DNA of 64,000 nt from Beaufortia kweichowensis (GCA_019155185.1 CM032811.1:6530075-6594074); one strand, 5' to 3'; positions 1-11,100 are shown, counted from the first letter of the stretch. Notes: a model not told the origin generated them from the letters alone. Program-made: numbers and translations.

Positions 1-854
1 AAAAACACTGTGGATGGCAGAAGATGCGGGATGCTCCTGAATAAACGTTGTAAGGAGAAACGATCCTATAACGGAGGGTTGGGACACATCGTTGATCATG
101 AGGTTTGATGTGTTCAGATGATGTTGCGTCTGCGGAGTCTCATAGCAGAAGTAAAGGGATGTTACGTGCTTATCCACGGCAGATACGCACGTTTCATAAA
201 GCAATAGAAGAAAACCTGACCTCCTGAATAATCTTTAAACATTTTAAGAGGTTGACTGCCATTAAAGACTTTCTTGGATTTAAATGGAAGATGTCTTTAT
301 TATGAACGACTGCTGTTTGCGAGCCTTTACTGTGACTCTTTAAAGTATCAATACATTTCTCGTGTGGACTTTATTAAGAAGATCATTTGAATTCTGAAAC
401 AATACGAATGAAACTACACAGACAGACCTTAAGTGCAGGATGCATTTTATCAAAACGAAATGGTAAGTTTTGTTAAGTGAACTAATAATATCCGCTAAAT
501 GACTATATGTTTTGCGCAATGTATGGCTTGTTTTTGCTCGTGGGCTTTTGCTTGGGTTTGTCTGTTTTATTTATGCTGCTCTGTAAGTATAAAATTGAGA
601 AGCATTACGTCTCTAAAAACCTCTGTGCTTCTACCGAGACCGCATTTTGTGGCGTTAAACGCGCGTCGCGAACGCGATTTTTGGGCATTATCAGGGTTCG
701 AATGAACGCGCCTTAGTGCCCATAAAACGCTCGTTCGGCAGCTCGTAAAGCTTGCTATTAGTTTTCGTCATTTCCGTAGACAACATGAGCCTGTTGTGAA
801 TCTGTGTGTTCTTCCCAGATGCGATTCGCTGGATTCAGGACACACAAATCTTTC
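1..854 (+). promoter_or_regulatory. galnt17: galnt17 5' flank and probable 5' UTR
   Basis: This is non-coding sequence directly upstream of the galnt17 start. An in-frame stop (TGA, 786-788) closes the frame upstream of the exon-1 coding sequence if the region is unspliced. A consensus splice donor (g|gtaagt) at 462/463 and a pyrimidine-rich acceptor ending in cag at 818 suggest a short 5' UTR intron from 463 to 818. No clear TATA box or CpG-dense core can be assigned by eye. The transcription start cannot be placed from sequence alone. Confidence 0.4.
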
Positions 855-1092
855 ATGGCCTTTGTGATGAGAAGATGGAAAATCTTACTGGTGCTGAATG
901 TGTTTACGGTGGCCGGGTTCATCACTTTTTGGGGCAAGTGCAATTTACGCGCGACCAGAGCTCAGCAAGCGGCTGCAGATACGAGACTACAGCCGCGCGT
1001 CAATGGATCTGCTCAGGAGACCAGCATCACTCATGATGCCCTCTTAAAGAGACTGGGATCCTTGGAGGATGTTGTGTACAGACAACTCAACG
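855..1092 (+). CDS. galnt17: galnt17 coding exon 1
   Basis: Encodes the N-terminal anchor and stem, to ..EDVVYRQLN, ending with one base of a Gly codon. The donor is g|gtgact, a weaker match than the others. Reading through it gives a frame that continues with unrelated residues and then stops. Confidence 0.9.
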
Positions 1093-4000
1093 GTGACTCA
1101 TTAAACTACTTAATTATCATGACATGTCAAAGGTATTTTTATGTAGTGTTCAATTTTTTTTAACAAAACAAGTATTTTAACGTTTTTTAATGAATTTGAT
1201 TACCATATGTAAATTGGGGGTACTTCAGCCAACTTTAGATTTTTATTTATATATTATTAATCAACATTATTAATCAAATAACAACAATGGTAAAGGTCTG
1301 TAATTGCATTTTTTCACTATTCACTTTAATATGAATTCTAATCTGATCATGACAAACTGGAAAGGCATAAGACTCATGACAAACATAAACAAAAAAATAA
1401 AAATGTTCATGTTAATTATATAAATACCTAAAATAAAAAAATACAAAAAAGGCTTGTTTTTATTTCTAATATCTAATTTAAAAAATGGAGTTCGGATAGT
1501 CCATTTTTATGTGTCTGCTCAATATGTGCGGTGACAGTTATTAGGTTAAAATGGTAGTTTAAATGAAATCACTACAATAAAGCCTTTAAATTAATTAAGG
1601 GTTTTCAACAGGTTTGTCCAAGTCTCTTGGACTCATCGAGGGTTTTGGAGGCCGAGGTAGAGGAGGACTGCCAGCAACACTTTTGCCGACTGAAGAAAAG
1701 GAGGCCAAATACTTAAGGGAGAAATATGGCTACAACGCATTCCTAAGTGACAAAATCTCTCTGGATAGATCTATTCCAGACTATCGGCCCAGCAAGTGAG
1801 TCTTTTTTATTTGAGCAGAAAAAAATGTATCTATAAATGAATCTATTTTTATTCACCTTTGTTGTAAGATTGACTATCATCAGTACATCAGTTGAATGTT
1901 GTTAGCTTGGTTGTGGGGTACTCAGAGAACACACATAAAGACGTCTGCCAAAGTGCCAAATGTATAAATGTAAAAGCAAGTCTTTTAATAGTCTGAGCAG
2001 GCAGTATGTGAGCATTTGCCATTTTGTGATGTAGGAGAGTAAAGTGATATTTATTCTTTCTAAATTCAACTAAAGCAGTTCTATAAATAAACTTTATGTC
2101 TGAGCCGCACCAAGCTCTGTAATCGTTACAGTCAAAGTGAGCAAAATAGCAAAGCAGGAATTGGCCTCTTATCTGTTAAGAAAAGAAAGATCTCACACCA
2201 TTTTTGTCTGGTGGTTTATTTCACTAATAAGGAAAACCTCTTTTGTGTGTTCATGTATGTTTTTTTTAGATGCAAAAAGGCCTTTTTTCCCCGGGACTTA
2301 CCACAGATCTCCATCATCTTCATCTTTGTAAATGAAGCGTTGTCTGTCATACTGCGTTCAGTCCATTCCGCTGTCAATCACACTCCAGCCCATCTCTTGA
2401 AGGAGATCATCTTAGTGGATGACAACAGTGATGATGGTGAGAAATAAGAATTTTTATCCTAAAATCAAGTGATTATAACTCAATTAAGCTTCTAATTTCA
2501 AGGGCAGATAGGGAGGACACCAAGTAAAAACAAATCTTACTGGGCTTTAACCTGATAAATGCTAAACACATAATAAATGTTAAATGATAAACTACATTTT
2601 TTTTTACATTTTAGATATTATATTTTTCATCTTTTAAAAGTATTTTCTAATTTAATTTTTTAAAATAACATTTTTATTATTTTTTTGTTTATGTTTATTG
2701 TTATGAAAAAATGTCATATTATTCTTATGCAATATTTATTCTTGAGTCTTAGACCTTTCCATCAATATATAGTTTGTCATGATTGGATTAGAATTCAACT
2801 ATGACATATTAAAGTGAAGAGTAAAATAACACAAGTGTTCCACCTGTGGAACAGTGAATCTATTGTGCTGCATCAACACGATAACCTGAAATAGTTTGAC
2901 AGGTAGCGTCTTTTGCTCATGTCGTTCATGGCCCTGCCTGTCTATTGTATCAGAATGTGTGTTCAAGTTTCCCGGAGAGAATTTCCATCACACCATTGGC
3001 ATGAGCCGGTGGCGCAGGGCCAGCCGTCCATCAACACGATGGGGAAAAGCCTACATTTGCTGAAATGAGGGGGCAGACAGCTATCACACCCATTTCTGTC
3101 CTCATAATGTCAGTGATTCACCAGTTGTTTCTCGGCGAGCCGATGACGGTGCTTAACGTGGGGAAGGCGTATGCTTTCCAAGAAAGTGTTTACCAGGGGG
3201 GTGGTACGGATCACATCAAAGGCAGGGAAGAGTTTTGGCATAGGAGACGCGTTCCCTCCGGTGTGGTTTACGCACATCGAAATAGTAATCGTGCACCATG
3301 AAACGAGATTTCACCCTCTTTGCTGATTGTGTGTGTGTTTGTGTACTTATGCATGACAGAACAGCTGAAAGGCCCACTAGAGGAATATGTCAACAAGCGC
3401 TACCCGGGTCTTATCAAAATAGTGCGCAATCAAAAGAGAGAGGGACTCATCCGTGCTCGAATCGAGGGCTGGAAAGTGGCCACTGGGGAGGTGACTGGGT
3501 TCTTTGATGCCCATGTTGAATTCACACCTGCATGGTGAGAACAATGCACCTCGCTTATACACATTTTAATTCTCATCTCAACTACACGTGATGTGTTTTC
3601 AATGACCTCTAAATATGGTTGAAGTGATCCAATTACAATCATTGTGAATCAGTTTACACCTGTATTTATTTCTGTTCATAACACAGATTTTAAACAGGGC
3701 TGTAGATGCTTCTACTTTCACCTCAACGTATAAACAAGAAGCCTTTTCAGTTTATATGCCTAATGCAAGTCTATCTAATTGGCTGAAGTGAGGAGAGAGT
3801 GAGGATATTCCTAAGCCAGATATAGATATAGCTCCACAGCAGAGTTGCAAGAAATGCTATTAGTACTGTGCAATAATACAGTTTTGCTTATACTGATCTA
3901 ACCTCTACAACCCCCCGCCAGGGCTGAACCAGTTCTGTCTCGAATCAAAGAGAACCATAAGAGGATCATTCTGCCGTCCATAGATAACATTAAGGATGAT

Positions 4001-7000
4001 ACTTTTGAGCTGGAACGCTATGAGAACTCCGGTCATGGCTATAACTGGGAGCTCTGGTGTATGTATATTAGTCCACCCAAACTGTGGTGGGATGAAGGGG
4101 ACACATCTGCTCCTATCAGGTATGATCGTGATACTTAATTTTGGTCAACTAAACCTGGATTAACACTGGGTTGTTTTGTCATACTCCTATAAGAAAATAA
4201 TCCTGGGTTGCCAGGTATTGATATTTTACTCTGTACATTTGTAAACCTTAGGTAACTTTTTTCTTTGCACTTTAAACATGATTGCAGTACACTCTTAAAA
4301 ATAAAGGTGCTTCAAAAGTTTCTTCACAGTGATGCCATAGAAGAACCATTCTTGGTTCCCCAAAGGTTTTTAAAGCACCATTTTTTAAAACTTTTTAATA
4401 GTCTAAAGAACCAATTAACTTTTAGTGAAACAGAAAGGTTCTTTGTATGCTGAAGGTTCCGTTTAGGCAAAAATGGTTCTTCTATGGAATCGTGAAGCAT
4501 GTTTATTTTTAAGAGTGTTTGTAGCACACAATGAGCACACAGCCTGTTTTAATAGCCGCCTGTTTGTTCATGTAAATATCAGTTGGTTGTGTTCTCAAAC
4601 ATACTACATAGACAAAAAACAAAGACACAAAATACAAAAGAAGCAGGGGAGCACTTGGCATCACTTTTTGACATTTCCCATTTGATGCTGAAACACGGCA
4701 CTGTACAAAGCACATGAATATTTAAAGACTTAAGCATTGTTTAGTTTATAATTGGATGTCTTTTACAAAACATCACACCATACGATTCCTGCACTTCTTT
4801 GTTTTACACTATATGCACCACATTTCAGGGTTAGATTCACAAAGGTTTCAAAATTCAGACTTTCCACCTCTTTAAAAGCGTTGCTAAAAAGAACAGTTCA
4901 CCCAAAAACAAAAGTTCTCTTATAATTTTTTCATACTCATGACATGCCAGCTGTATATGATATCTTTTCTTCCGTTAAACACAAGTAAATAATATTATAT
5001 TAACCCACTGAAGTCATTTATATTACTTTAATGATGAATGTATGTCTGTTTTGGAGCCATTTTGAGTCCTGTATAAGATAATAACATAACATTTTATGCA
5101 GTAAGCATTCCAATATTAATTATTTGTTTGTGTTCAACTGAGAAAAAATCATTTACATCCGGGATGTGTGAGTAAACTACAAGAGAATTTTAGCATAGTT
5201 TACAAACACAATATTCTATCAAAAACAGACCTTCAATCCAAAATTAATAAGCAAAATAAACAAAAGCTCATGTTGTCCATTAAAATGTTATTTTGGTGGT
5301 TAAATATTTGACACTTTTTTTCAGCATTGACTAAGTGTGAAAAGTTGTTTTTCAGGACACCCGCCATGATAGGCTGCTCATTTGTGGTAAACCGGGAATA
5401 CTTCGGGGAGCTGGGTCTGCTGGATGCAGGAATGGACGTGTATGGAGGCGAAAATATAGAGCTGGGAATCAGGGTTAGTATGCCGCCTGTATCTCTTTAC
5501 TAAAGTAGAGCGCTCAGATAAGCTTCATTTGAAATGTAAGCTCATAAAAGTTTTGATAACATCATAACTGAAGTTTATTTCTTGCGTGTTTTTAAATCCC
5601 AGGTTTGGTTGTGTGGGGGCAGTATGGAGGTTCTGCCCTGTTCCAGAGTCGCCCACATCGCTAGAACAAAAAAGCCTTACCACAGTAACATCGCCTTCCA
5701 CACTAGACGAAACGCCCTTCGTGTGGCTGAAGTTTGGATGGACCAGTATAAATCCAACGTCTATTTGGCATGGAATCTCCCAATGAAGGTAACTAGTTGC
5801 AGTACTGCAACACTGTATCTTTTGATGCCATTTTCAAATGCACAAACATTTTCTTTGTCCTCACAGAACCATGGAATTGATTACGGAGACATTTCTCAGA
5901 GAGTAGCACTTAGGAAAAGACTTCAGTGCGAAAGTTTTGATTGGTACCTCGACAATATCTATCCAGAGATGAGGAGATACAATAACACACGGTTTTATGG
6001 AGAAGTAAGTGGCACTTTTCTGGAAAAACATTATCAGATTGGTAATTCGTCATCAAGTCATATGACTTTTTTTAATGAAACAGAACATTAAAGTGAATAG
6101 GTGTCTGTCATGTTCCAAAAATTAGAAAAAAAACATCATAAAAGGACAAGTTGACTAACTTATCACAGAATATTTAACCGTTTAAGGTGGCTCTGCATTT
6201 TTTTCTCAAACAAAAGAGAGATGATCAAAAAACTGATAACAAAGTGACATTCTTAAACAAAAAAGGCAGGCTGAACTTAAAGTTGTTTAACACCACTTTG
6301 TAATTTGTTCTAGATTCGTAATACCAATGTGACCCATCTGTGTCTGGACCAGGGCGTAAAAGAAAACCACACAGCAACTCTCCACCCCTGTCACGGCTGG
6401 GGCCCTCAGGTAGATCCAAACACATCTCCACAGGCCCGACCTCCACTAAACCTTCACTCACTCTACAGACATGAAATAGGTTATGTCTACAGGGAGGTTC
6501 TTCATGACACAGTTTTGTGCGTTTCCTTCATCACCGCCTACTAAGCAATGAAATATCAGACATTTTCAGGAAATTTTTACTGTGAAACATTTTCTTACCG
6601 TGTCAATAGTGTTCGATGAAATCAAAATAGAGACCCAAATTTCATGTCTGGTTTTGACTAAAATTTTAAGCATGTGCTGTAGATTATGCTTAACCAACAC
6701 TTTTTGCTAGTAATAGCACAATCTTTTTGGGGGTATAAAATTAAGGTTAAAAGTGTTGTGCTATAATTTCACTCAATGACCCTAAATTTAATGACCCTAA
6801 ATGACCCAATTACCAAATCACTGATTTAACTAAATTCACATGATCCCCTCTGTGGCGTGTTTTTTAGCTGGGCCGCTACACTAAGGAGGGTTATCTTTTC
6901 CTGGGTCCTCTGGGAAGCACTGGCGAAGATACTCGCTGTGTGGTGGATGATAAAATCAGCAGACACCCTCAGCTCCTCAACTGCGAGAAAGTCTCGAGCG

Positions 7001-7255
7001 TAAGCCAGAAAACTTGGCACTTTGCACAGGTGAAGTGGTCTAATTTTAAAATAGAGCACAGTGTAAAAATGTGCTTTCGCTTTTGGGCACTAACGGGATT
7101 TTATTTCTTCCCTGAAGAATGAATCGATCATCAACCGAGCTACGGGAAGGTGTCTTGAGATGGTGCCAGCTAATATCTACTTCGGCTACGCTCTGGTCCT
7201 ACGTTCCTGCACAGGCCAGAGGTGGAACATCAAGAATACAATGAATCTGGAATGA
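855..7255 (+). CDS. galnt17: Polypeptide N-acetylgalactosaminyltransferase 17 (11 coding exons, complete)
   Basis: Exons: 855-1092, 1612-1795, 2270-2436, 3360-3534, 3922-4119, 5356-5473, 5603-5788, 5867-6004, 6314-6409, 6868-7029, 7118-7255. They sum to 1800 nt (599 codons plus TGA), close to the ~598 residues of the human protein. The family comprises type II Golgi membrane enzymes of GT27 that transfer GalNAc from UDP-GalNAc to Ser/Thr. Visible features are a short cytosolic tail, a membrane anchor at about residues 9-26 (ILLVLNVFTVAGF), a stem, a GT-A catalytic domain with the DxH metal/UDP motif D246-A-H248, and YGGEN at 350-354. The C-terminal ricin-type beta-trefoil has CLD at 478-480, C524, RCLE at 565-568 and QRW at 588-590. 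YGGEN in place of the usual WGGEN marks the GALNT8/9/17/18 (Y) subfamily, whose in vitro activity is low or disputed. GALNT17 is preferred over GALNT9 or GALNT18 because of the anchor, the GLSKSLGLIEG stem segment and the neighbouring caln1. The start follows the alignment of MAFVMRRWK to the human N-terminus; ATGs at 819 and 870 are also in frame. Confidence 0.95.
1093..1611 (+). other. galnt17: galnt17 intron 1
   Basis: An AT-rich intron. It contains an inverted, degenerate copy (about 1312-1440) of a dispersed repeat also seen at 2.6 and 8.5 kb. No other feature is visible. Confidence 0.85.
1612..1795 (+). CDS. galnt17: galnt17 coding exon 2
   Basis: Acceptor ttttcaacag|gt, donor aa|gtgagt. 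Encodes stem residues from GLSKSLGLIEG to SLDRSIPDYRPS, a segment strongly conserved in GALNT17 and GALNT9. Confidence 0.95.
1796..2269 (+). other. galnt17: galnt17 intron 2 with SINE tail fragment
   Basis: Around 1905-1975 it holds a fragment (ggggtactcagagaacacac then gacgtctgccaaagtgccaa and atgtataaatgtaaa) matching the 3' tail of the cyprinid tRNA-SINE also seen at 39.3-39.6 kb. The rest is unremarkable. Confidence 0.6.
2270..2436 (+). CDS. galnt17: galnt17 coding exon 3
   Basis: Acceptor ttttttttag|a, donor g|gtgaga. Encodes the start of the catalytic domain: DLPQISIIFIFVNEALSVI and the conserved EIILVDDNSD strand, about residues 187-195. Confidence 0.95.
2437..3359 (+). other. galnt17: galnt17 intron 3
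   Basis: Contains the dispersed AT-rich repeat at about 2600-2860 with its small hairpin (2837-2852), and a short GT-rich run before the acceptor (about 3328-3343). The 2880-3300 stretch is more complex and GC-balanced, with no coding support. Confidence 0.7.
2600..2860 (+). repeat. Dispersed AT-rich repeat, copy A
   Basis: Shares a long block with 8490-8695: tttgtttatgtttattgtta tgaaaa, then cttgagtcttagacctttcc atcaat, then attcaacta, then a small hairpin gttccacctgtggaac. The family is unnamed here. Other copies are at about 1312-1440 (inverted), 8490-8695, 15436-15640 (inverted) and 24690-24780. Confidence 0.6.
3360..3534 (+). CDS. galnt17: galnt17 coding exon 4 (DxH motif)
   Basis: Acceptor gcatgacag|aa, donor tg|gtgaga. 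Encodes EQLKGPLEEYVNKRYPG through GFFDAHVEF. The DAH at residues 246-248 is the metal/UDP-binding motif of GT27. Confidence 0.95.
3922..4119 (+). CDS. galnt17: galnt17 coding exon 5
   Basis: Acceptor cccgccag|gg, donor cag|gtatga. Encodes AEPVLSRIKEN through GYNWELWCMYISPPK to ..APIR of the catalytic domain. Confidence 0.95.
4289..4518. mobile_element. Short DNA element (MITE-like) with terminal inverted repeats, intron 5 of galnt17
   Basis: The left end acactcttaaaaataaa and right end tttatttttaagagtgt are exact 17-bp inverted copies. Internal sub-terminal motifs (agaaccattcttggttcc, ggttcttctatgg) are also symmetric. At about 230 bp with no coding capacity it is a non-autonomous element. 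I could not find a clean target-site duplication in the flanks. A decayed relative lies at 45571-45739. Confidence 0.75.
4888..5195. repeat. Degenerate copy of the 'agttcaccca' interspersed element, intron 5 of galnt17
   Basis: Starts with acagttcacccaaaaacaaa. It continues with the family core (catgacatgccagctgtatatga, ctttcttccgttaaacacaa-like) and ends with gtgagtaaactacaagagaatttt. It is diverged from the better copy at 13000-13254. Confidence 0.55.
5356..5473 (+). CDS. galnt17: galnt17 coding exon 6 (YGGEN motif)
   Basis: Acceptor tttttcag|ga, donor agg|gttagt (a weak but GT donor). Encodes TPAMIGCSFVVNREYFG and DVYGGENIELGIR. The first base could be off by one from my manual counting. 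The codon arithmetic (118 nt) supports 5356. Confidence 0.92.
5603..5788 (+). CDS. galnt17: galnt17 coding exon 7
   Basis: Acceptor aaatcccag|gt, donor aag|gtaact. Encodes VWLCGGSMEVLPCSRVAHI and RRNALRVAEVWMD, the end of the catalytic domain (residues 361-422). Confidence 0.95.
5867..6004 (+). CDS. galnt17: galnt17 coding exon 8
   Basis: Acceptor ctcacag|aa, donor gaa|gtaagt. Encodes the linker between the catalytic and lectin domains (residues 423-468), including NIYPEMRRYNNT. NNT is a potential N-glycosylation sequon also present in human GALNT17. Confidence 0.95.
6314..6409 (+). CDS. galnt17: galnt17 coding exon 9 (lectin alpha repeat)
   Basis: Acceptor ttctag|at, donor cag|gtagat. Encodes HLCLDQGVKENHTATLHPC, the alpha repeat of the beta-trefoil. 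CLD at residues 478-480 is the motif needed for GalNAc-glycopeptide binding in active family members. Confidence 0.95.
6868..7029 (+). CDS. galnt17: galnt17 coding exon 10 (lectin beta repeat)
   Basis: Acceptor tttttag|ct, donor cag|gtgaag. Encodes LGRYTKEGYLFLGPLGST through WHFAQ. It is about two residues shorter in the loop before DTRC than the human protein as I recall it. Confidence 0.95.
7118..7255 (+). CDS. galnt17: galnt17 coding exon 11 (lectin gamma repeat, stop)
   Basis: Acceptor cctgaag|aa. Encodes NESIINRATGRCLEM to the C-terminal GQRWNIKN tail and the TGA at 7253-7255. RCLE and QRW are the gamma-repeat hallmarks. Confidence 0.93.
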   Translation, partial: NESIINRATGRCLEMVPANIYFGYALVLRSCTGQRWNIKNTMNLE

Positions 7256-8125
7256 GGACAGTGAGCCTGTGTCCTAATATGAGACTGCCACATGATGAAA
7301 GCTTGGACTCCAGCCTTCATGAAGTGTTTCAGGTTGAAAATGGATTCGGTTTGGAGATCTCCCGCGCGTCAACCTTTAACTAAGGGGGCGCTGGTCATGT
7401 TTAATTTTATCTCAGGAGAGTATTTGGAGGTTTGCTTTCTATGTTCTATTAAATTATGACTCAAGTTTTGACTGCTGAAACCAAAATGACAAACGTTGTA
7501 GATTATCACCTGCTGTATTGCAAACAGGTACCATGCAATGTACATCAATGAATACATCTTTAAATCTATTCTTAAATTATATATATGGAAAACAATTTTC
7601 TTGTAAGTGGTTTATTCTGATTTTAAGTTTTGCCTTTTTAGGGTCTCAGTTTGCGGTTTTATCCTATTTAAGTTTCTGTTTAAAGGTGCACTTATCACAT
7701 ACAACTTTTCTGTTAATTATAAAATATTTTTTTTTACTAACTTGCTAATATGATATAAATGATTTCCATGTGCACCTTTAAATAAATGGTCTGGTTGGAA
7801 AATAATTATATATTGCATATTTTCTGTCCACATCAGCCCCTCAGAAGACATTATGATGTGTGCAGAAAACAATTTAACAGTAACTATGGTAACCGTACTG
7901 AGCTACTGTTGAATGGCTTCTGTACTGTTACATTGAACCTCATTGTGAGCCACACAAGGCCAGTCTGTAGGCGAAGGGACTATGGGAAATTATCGTCAGG
8001 GATTGAACACCATTACACAAGAACGCAGTTAAGAACGAGTCATAATCTCTACATGTAACTACAGTTTCTTAAAATGTTTTTCTTCCACAATGTCTTCCAT
8101 TTTGAGTGGGATTGATTTGAATAAA
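7256..8125 (+). other. galnt17: galnt17 3' UTR with two candidate polyadenylation signals
   Basis: Non-coding sequence after the stop codon. AATAAA hexamers on the + strand occur at 7781-7786 and 8120-8125. The first lies at the end of a small inverted-repeat element (7679-7782). The 3' end of the transcript should be near 7.8 or 8.15 kb. Confidence 0.45.
7679..7782. repeat. Small foldback element in galnt17 3' UTR
   Basis: tttaaaggtgcac at 7679-7691 and its exact reverse complement gtgcacctttaaa at 7770-7782 bound about 78 bp of AT-rich sequence. The right arm runs into the hexamer AATAAA at 7781-7786. Confidence 0.65.
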
Positions 8126-11100
8126 ATGGTGAAGTGCAGCAAATGTTGTTTAGGGTCTTGCATGTAAATACAGTATCAAATGATCAGAGATGCTTAGTTT
8201 CTTTTACAGATACAGTAGCATTGTAAATCATGTGTTGACCATTTAAACAATTACAAATTTTTGTTTTTGGTGTTTTGGGTCTTTTTCCAGTTGGATCTAA
8301 TGGCATTTACTGGTTTCCATTCACAGTAGAACCAAACACCTTACCAGTACCCACATAGACCATTATATTTTCCATTAACCTGTTAACTTTCACAGCAGAA
8401 ATTGATTATACACATGAAAATGCTATTTGAACTACAATTTTTCCATGTTTTTTTCCCATATTTTTCCAACATTTCTTTAAGTCTTTTAAAAAAACATTTT
8501 AGGTATTTTTATGAATTATAGATTTTTTAAATATTTTTTTGTTCATGTTTATTGTTATGAAAATTTGTCTAATATTTCATCTCAAGTCTTAGACCTTTCC
8601 ATCAATTTATAGTCATTATTAGATTAAAATTCAACTATAAAATATGAAAATGAAAAGGGAAATAACACATGCGTTCCTCCTGAGGAACGGTGACAGGTTT
8701 AAAGCCAATACAACTCCCATTATAACCATTAACTCCATTAGAATTTTTGTGATGCTTTTAATTGTTTTTCAGTGCAGTAAGATCTTCTCGTGACGAGAGG
8801 ATGATTGGTTACAAAGAGGACGGTCTGATATGTCAACCCCAGCAGCAGAGCTCGCTCACACAAGAATCCTTTCTTCAGCGATGGTAAGGCTGTTCAAACT
8901 TAAAAGCACATCATCTGTGCATACTAATAACCCTCGGAGCTCTTCTCAACACTGGAGCAAACCTCTCCTGCTGTGAAGCTTCAGGCTCTGAATGACTGAC
9001 AACTCCCAGCCATGCACACTATTCCACATGTCTGAGGCTTGATAAATATTCAGCTGCTCTTTATTATGCGTTTAAATCCCTGGAATTAGGGCAAATATTC
9101 TTTTTTATCTTTCCCTTTTAACACAACTCTGACAGTTCTGCAGTACAGATTCCCTTGTAGTGTTTCTTTGTTGTGAAGGCATTTGGTGTTTCGTTTAATG
9201 TTATGCAAGCCTGTAGGAATTGTAACGATTTATAACTCACTTTATGACTTTGAAGTTCAGGACAAGTGTAAATAATTTCAATAGATTATACACCTCCAAA
9301 CTTTATCGCCGTTATAATTTCATTATCCTGATTCATTACTGGCTCATTAATGTCGTAATTAACCGTCAAGAAACTGAGATATTGTTTGTGTAAGTGTGGT
9401 ATGGCTTCACGGTGATGATCATTTCTTACCTGTTGTGACAGAGAAATCTTTCATGTATAAAGTATGTTTCTGATCTGTGTTTTTGTGAGGTACATCTGTA
9501 TAAATAAGTAGATTCAATTTCGCAATAACACATAATTGCATCTGCTCAGATGGCATAAAACACATTTCAATACAGCACAAAAACTACTATTAAGGAAAAG
9601 TATAGTGTTATATATCACACTTGCCACTACTGGCAATCACTGGCAATCAGAGGAAATCAATGAAGAGGACATAATATTAAAAAATCTTTTATTGCATAAA
9701 CTAATGCATTTGTCCTGTACATATTTGAATATAATAAAATCATCTATGAGCAGCTTGCAACAAGCCCAGTCTCAACTACCGTTTATATAGCTAAATTGTC
9801 TGCATGCAAAGTGTACAGATCTATCATTAATAAGTGAATAATCATAGTAAATATAATACAGTATAATATTATACAGTTCAAACATCACCACCATATCAAC
9901 CCCTTTGTAGTTTTCACTGTAAATACATCCCACTTTAAACTATTTTTTGATTTATACACTGTCAAATGTGAAATTTGTTTGGATGGGATAAATATATCTG
10001 TAAGCAATCATATTTTCCCCATTTATTAAAAAGGTTATTTCAAAAAACTTTAAATAAGATCACGACATAAACAGAAGTGGCCGTTCCTTAACTAGCAAAA
10101 TCCTCAAAAATATAATGTATAATTGTTCACTTCATTGTGGTGGTCAAAATAATCTAAATGCAAACACATAGTATATATTATTTTGTCAGCCCATCAAGAT
10201 ATATTTGAATGCTACAAGCTAATGTTACATTCAGGATCAGACAAGGACGGTCAAACACAGTGAATGAATCAACCACCAGGTGTCGCTGTTGTACCGGAAT
10301 GCCACATATCCACACGCACCAAAAACACATGGATCAACATTTGCGTGAGAGAAAGAGGTTTGACTAACATTAGGATTTAATAGTAGCGTATGCACCTTTA
10401 TTCTCTTCAGTACATCTGTACAGACAAATATGGCTTTAGTCAGAGGTCTCGAGGGGAACTGAGAGCTGGCACACATATATTGATTTCAGCCGCCCCTTCT
10501 GATGCCCATGACACGATCTGTGCAGATTGTACCGGCTCAAACTATCATGCACAAACAGAAATCGTCCGACACACGTGTAAAGGCCTATTTACAGGGATCC
10601 GACAGTTCACATGCATATTAAAGTAGATAAAGCAGACCTCAGGAGACGTTACGATGGAGAACATATCAGTGTGGTTTCTACAGGTGGCTAGAGGAGACAT
10701 TCATGAAACATGAAGATTGTGTCAGGCACAGAGTTTTCACCATCTCATCAACATTAATGATACAATCAACTTCCTTAATCTGTTTCACAAACCAAATTAC
10801 ATTTTCGTAGCTGTACACATCTACTGAAACAACAATGCAATGCTACGGTGGAGTTTATGATGGGACATCAAATTTGAATGTGTACTGTATACAAATGTTT
10901 AAAATAACTATGGTCCATGATAAAATTATTGATCTGTAAACAAGAAACAAGATGATCCTTCAAGTCTCTATGCAAGTTTGTGGGTATGGAGATACTGTAA
11001 ACTTACAGTTTTAAAGAGAAGGATGGAGGAGCTCTGCACAACGGCCCAAGAGTTTTCAATAAGATTCATTTAAGAACCTTGTAGTACATATACTTGTGAT

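Noticed and set aside
804..854. Longer galnt17 start using the GTG at 804
   Set aside because: The frame extends only to a stop at 786 and the sequence just before 819 reads as a splice acceptor. Homology supports ATG 855, or an ATG at 819 or 460 if the UTR intron is real.
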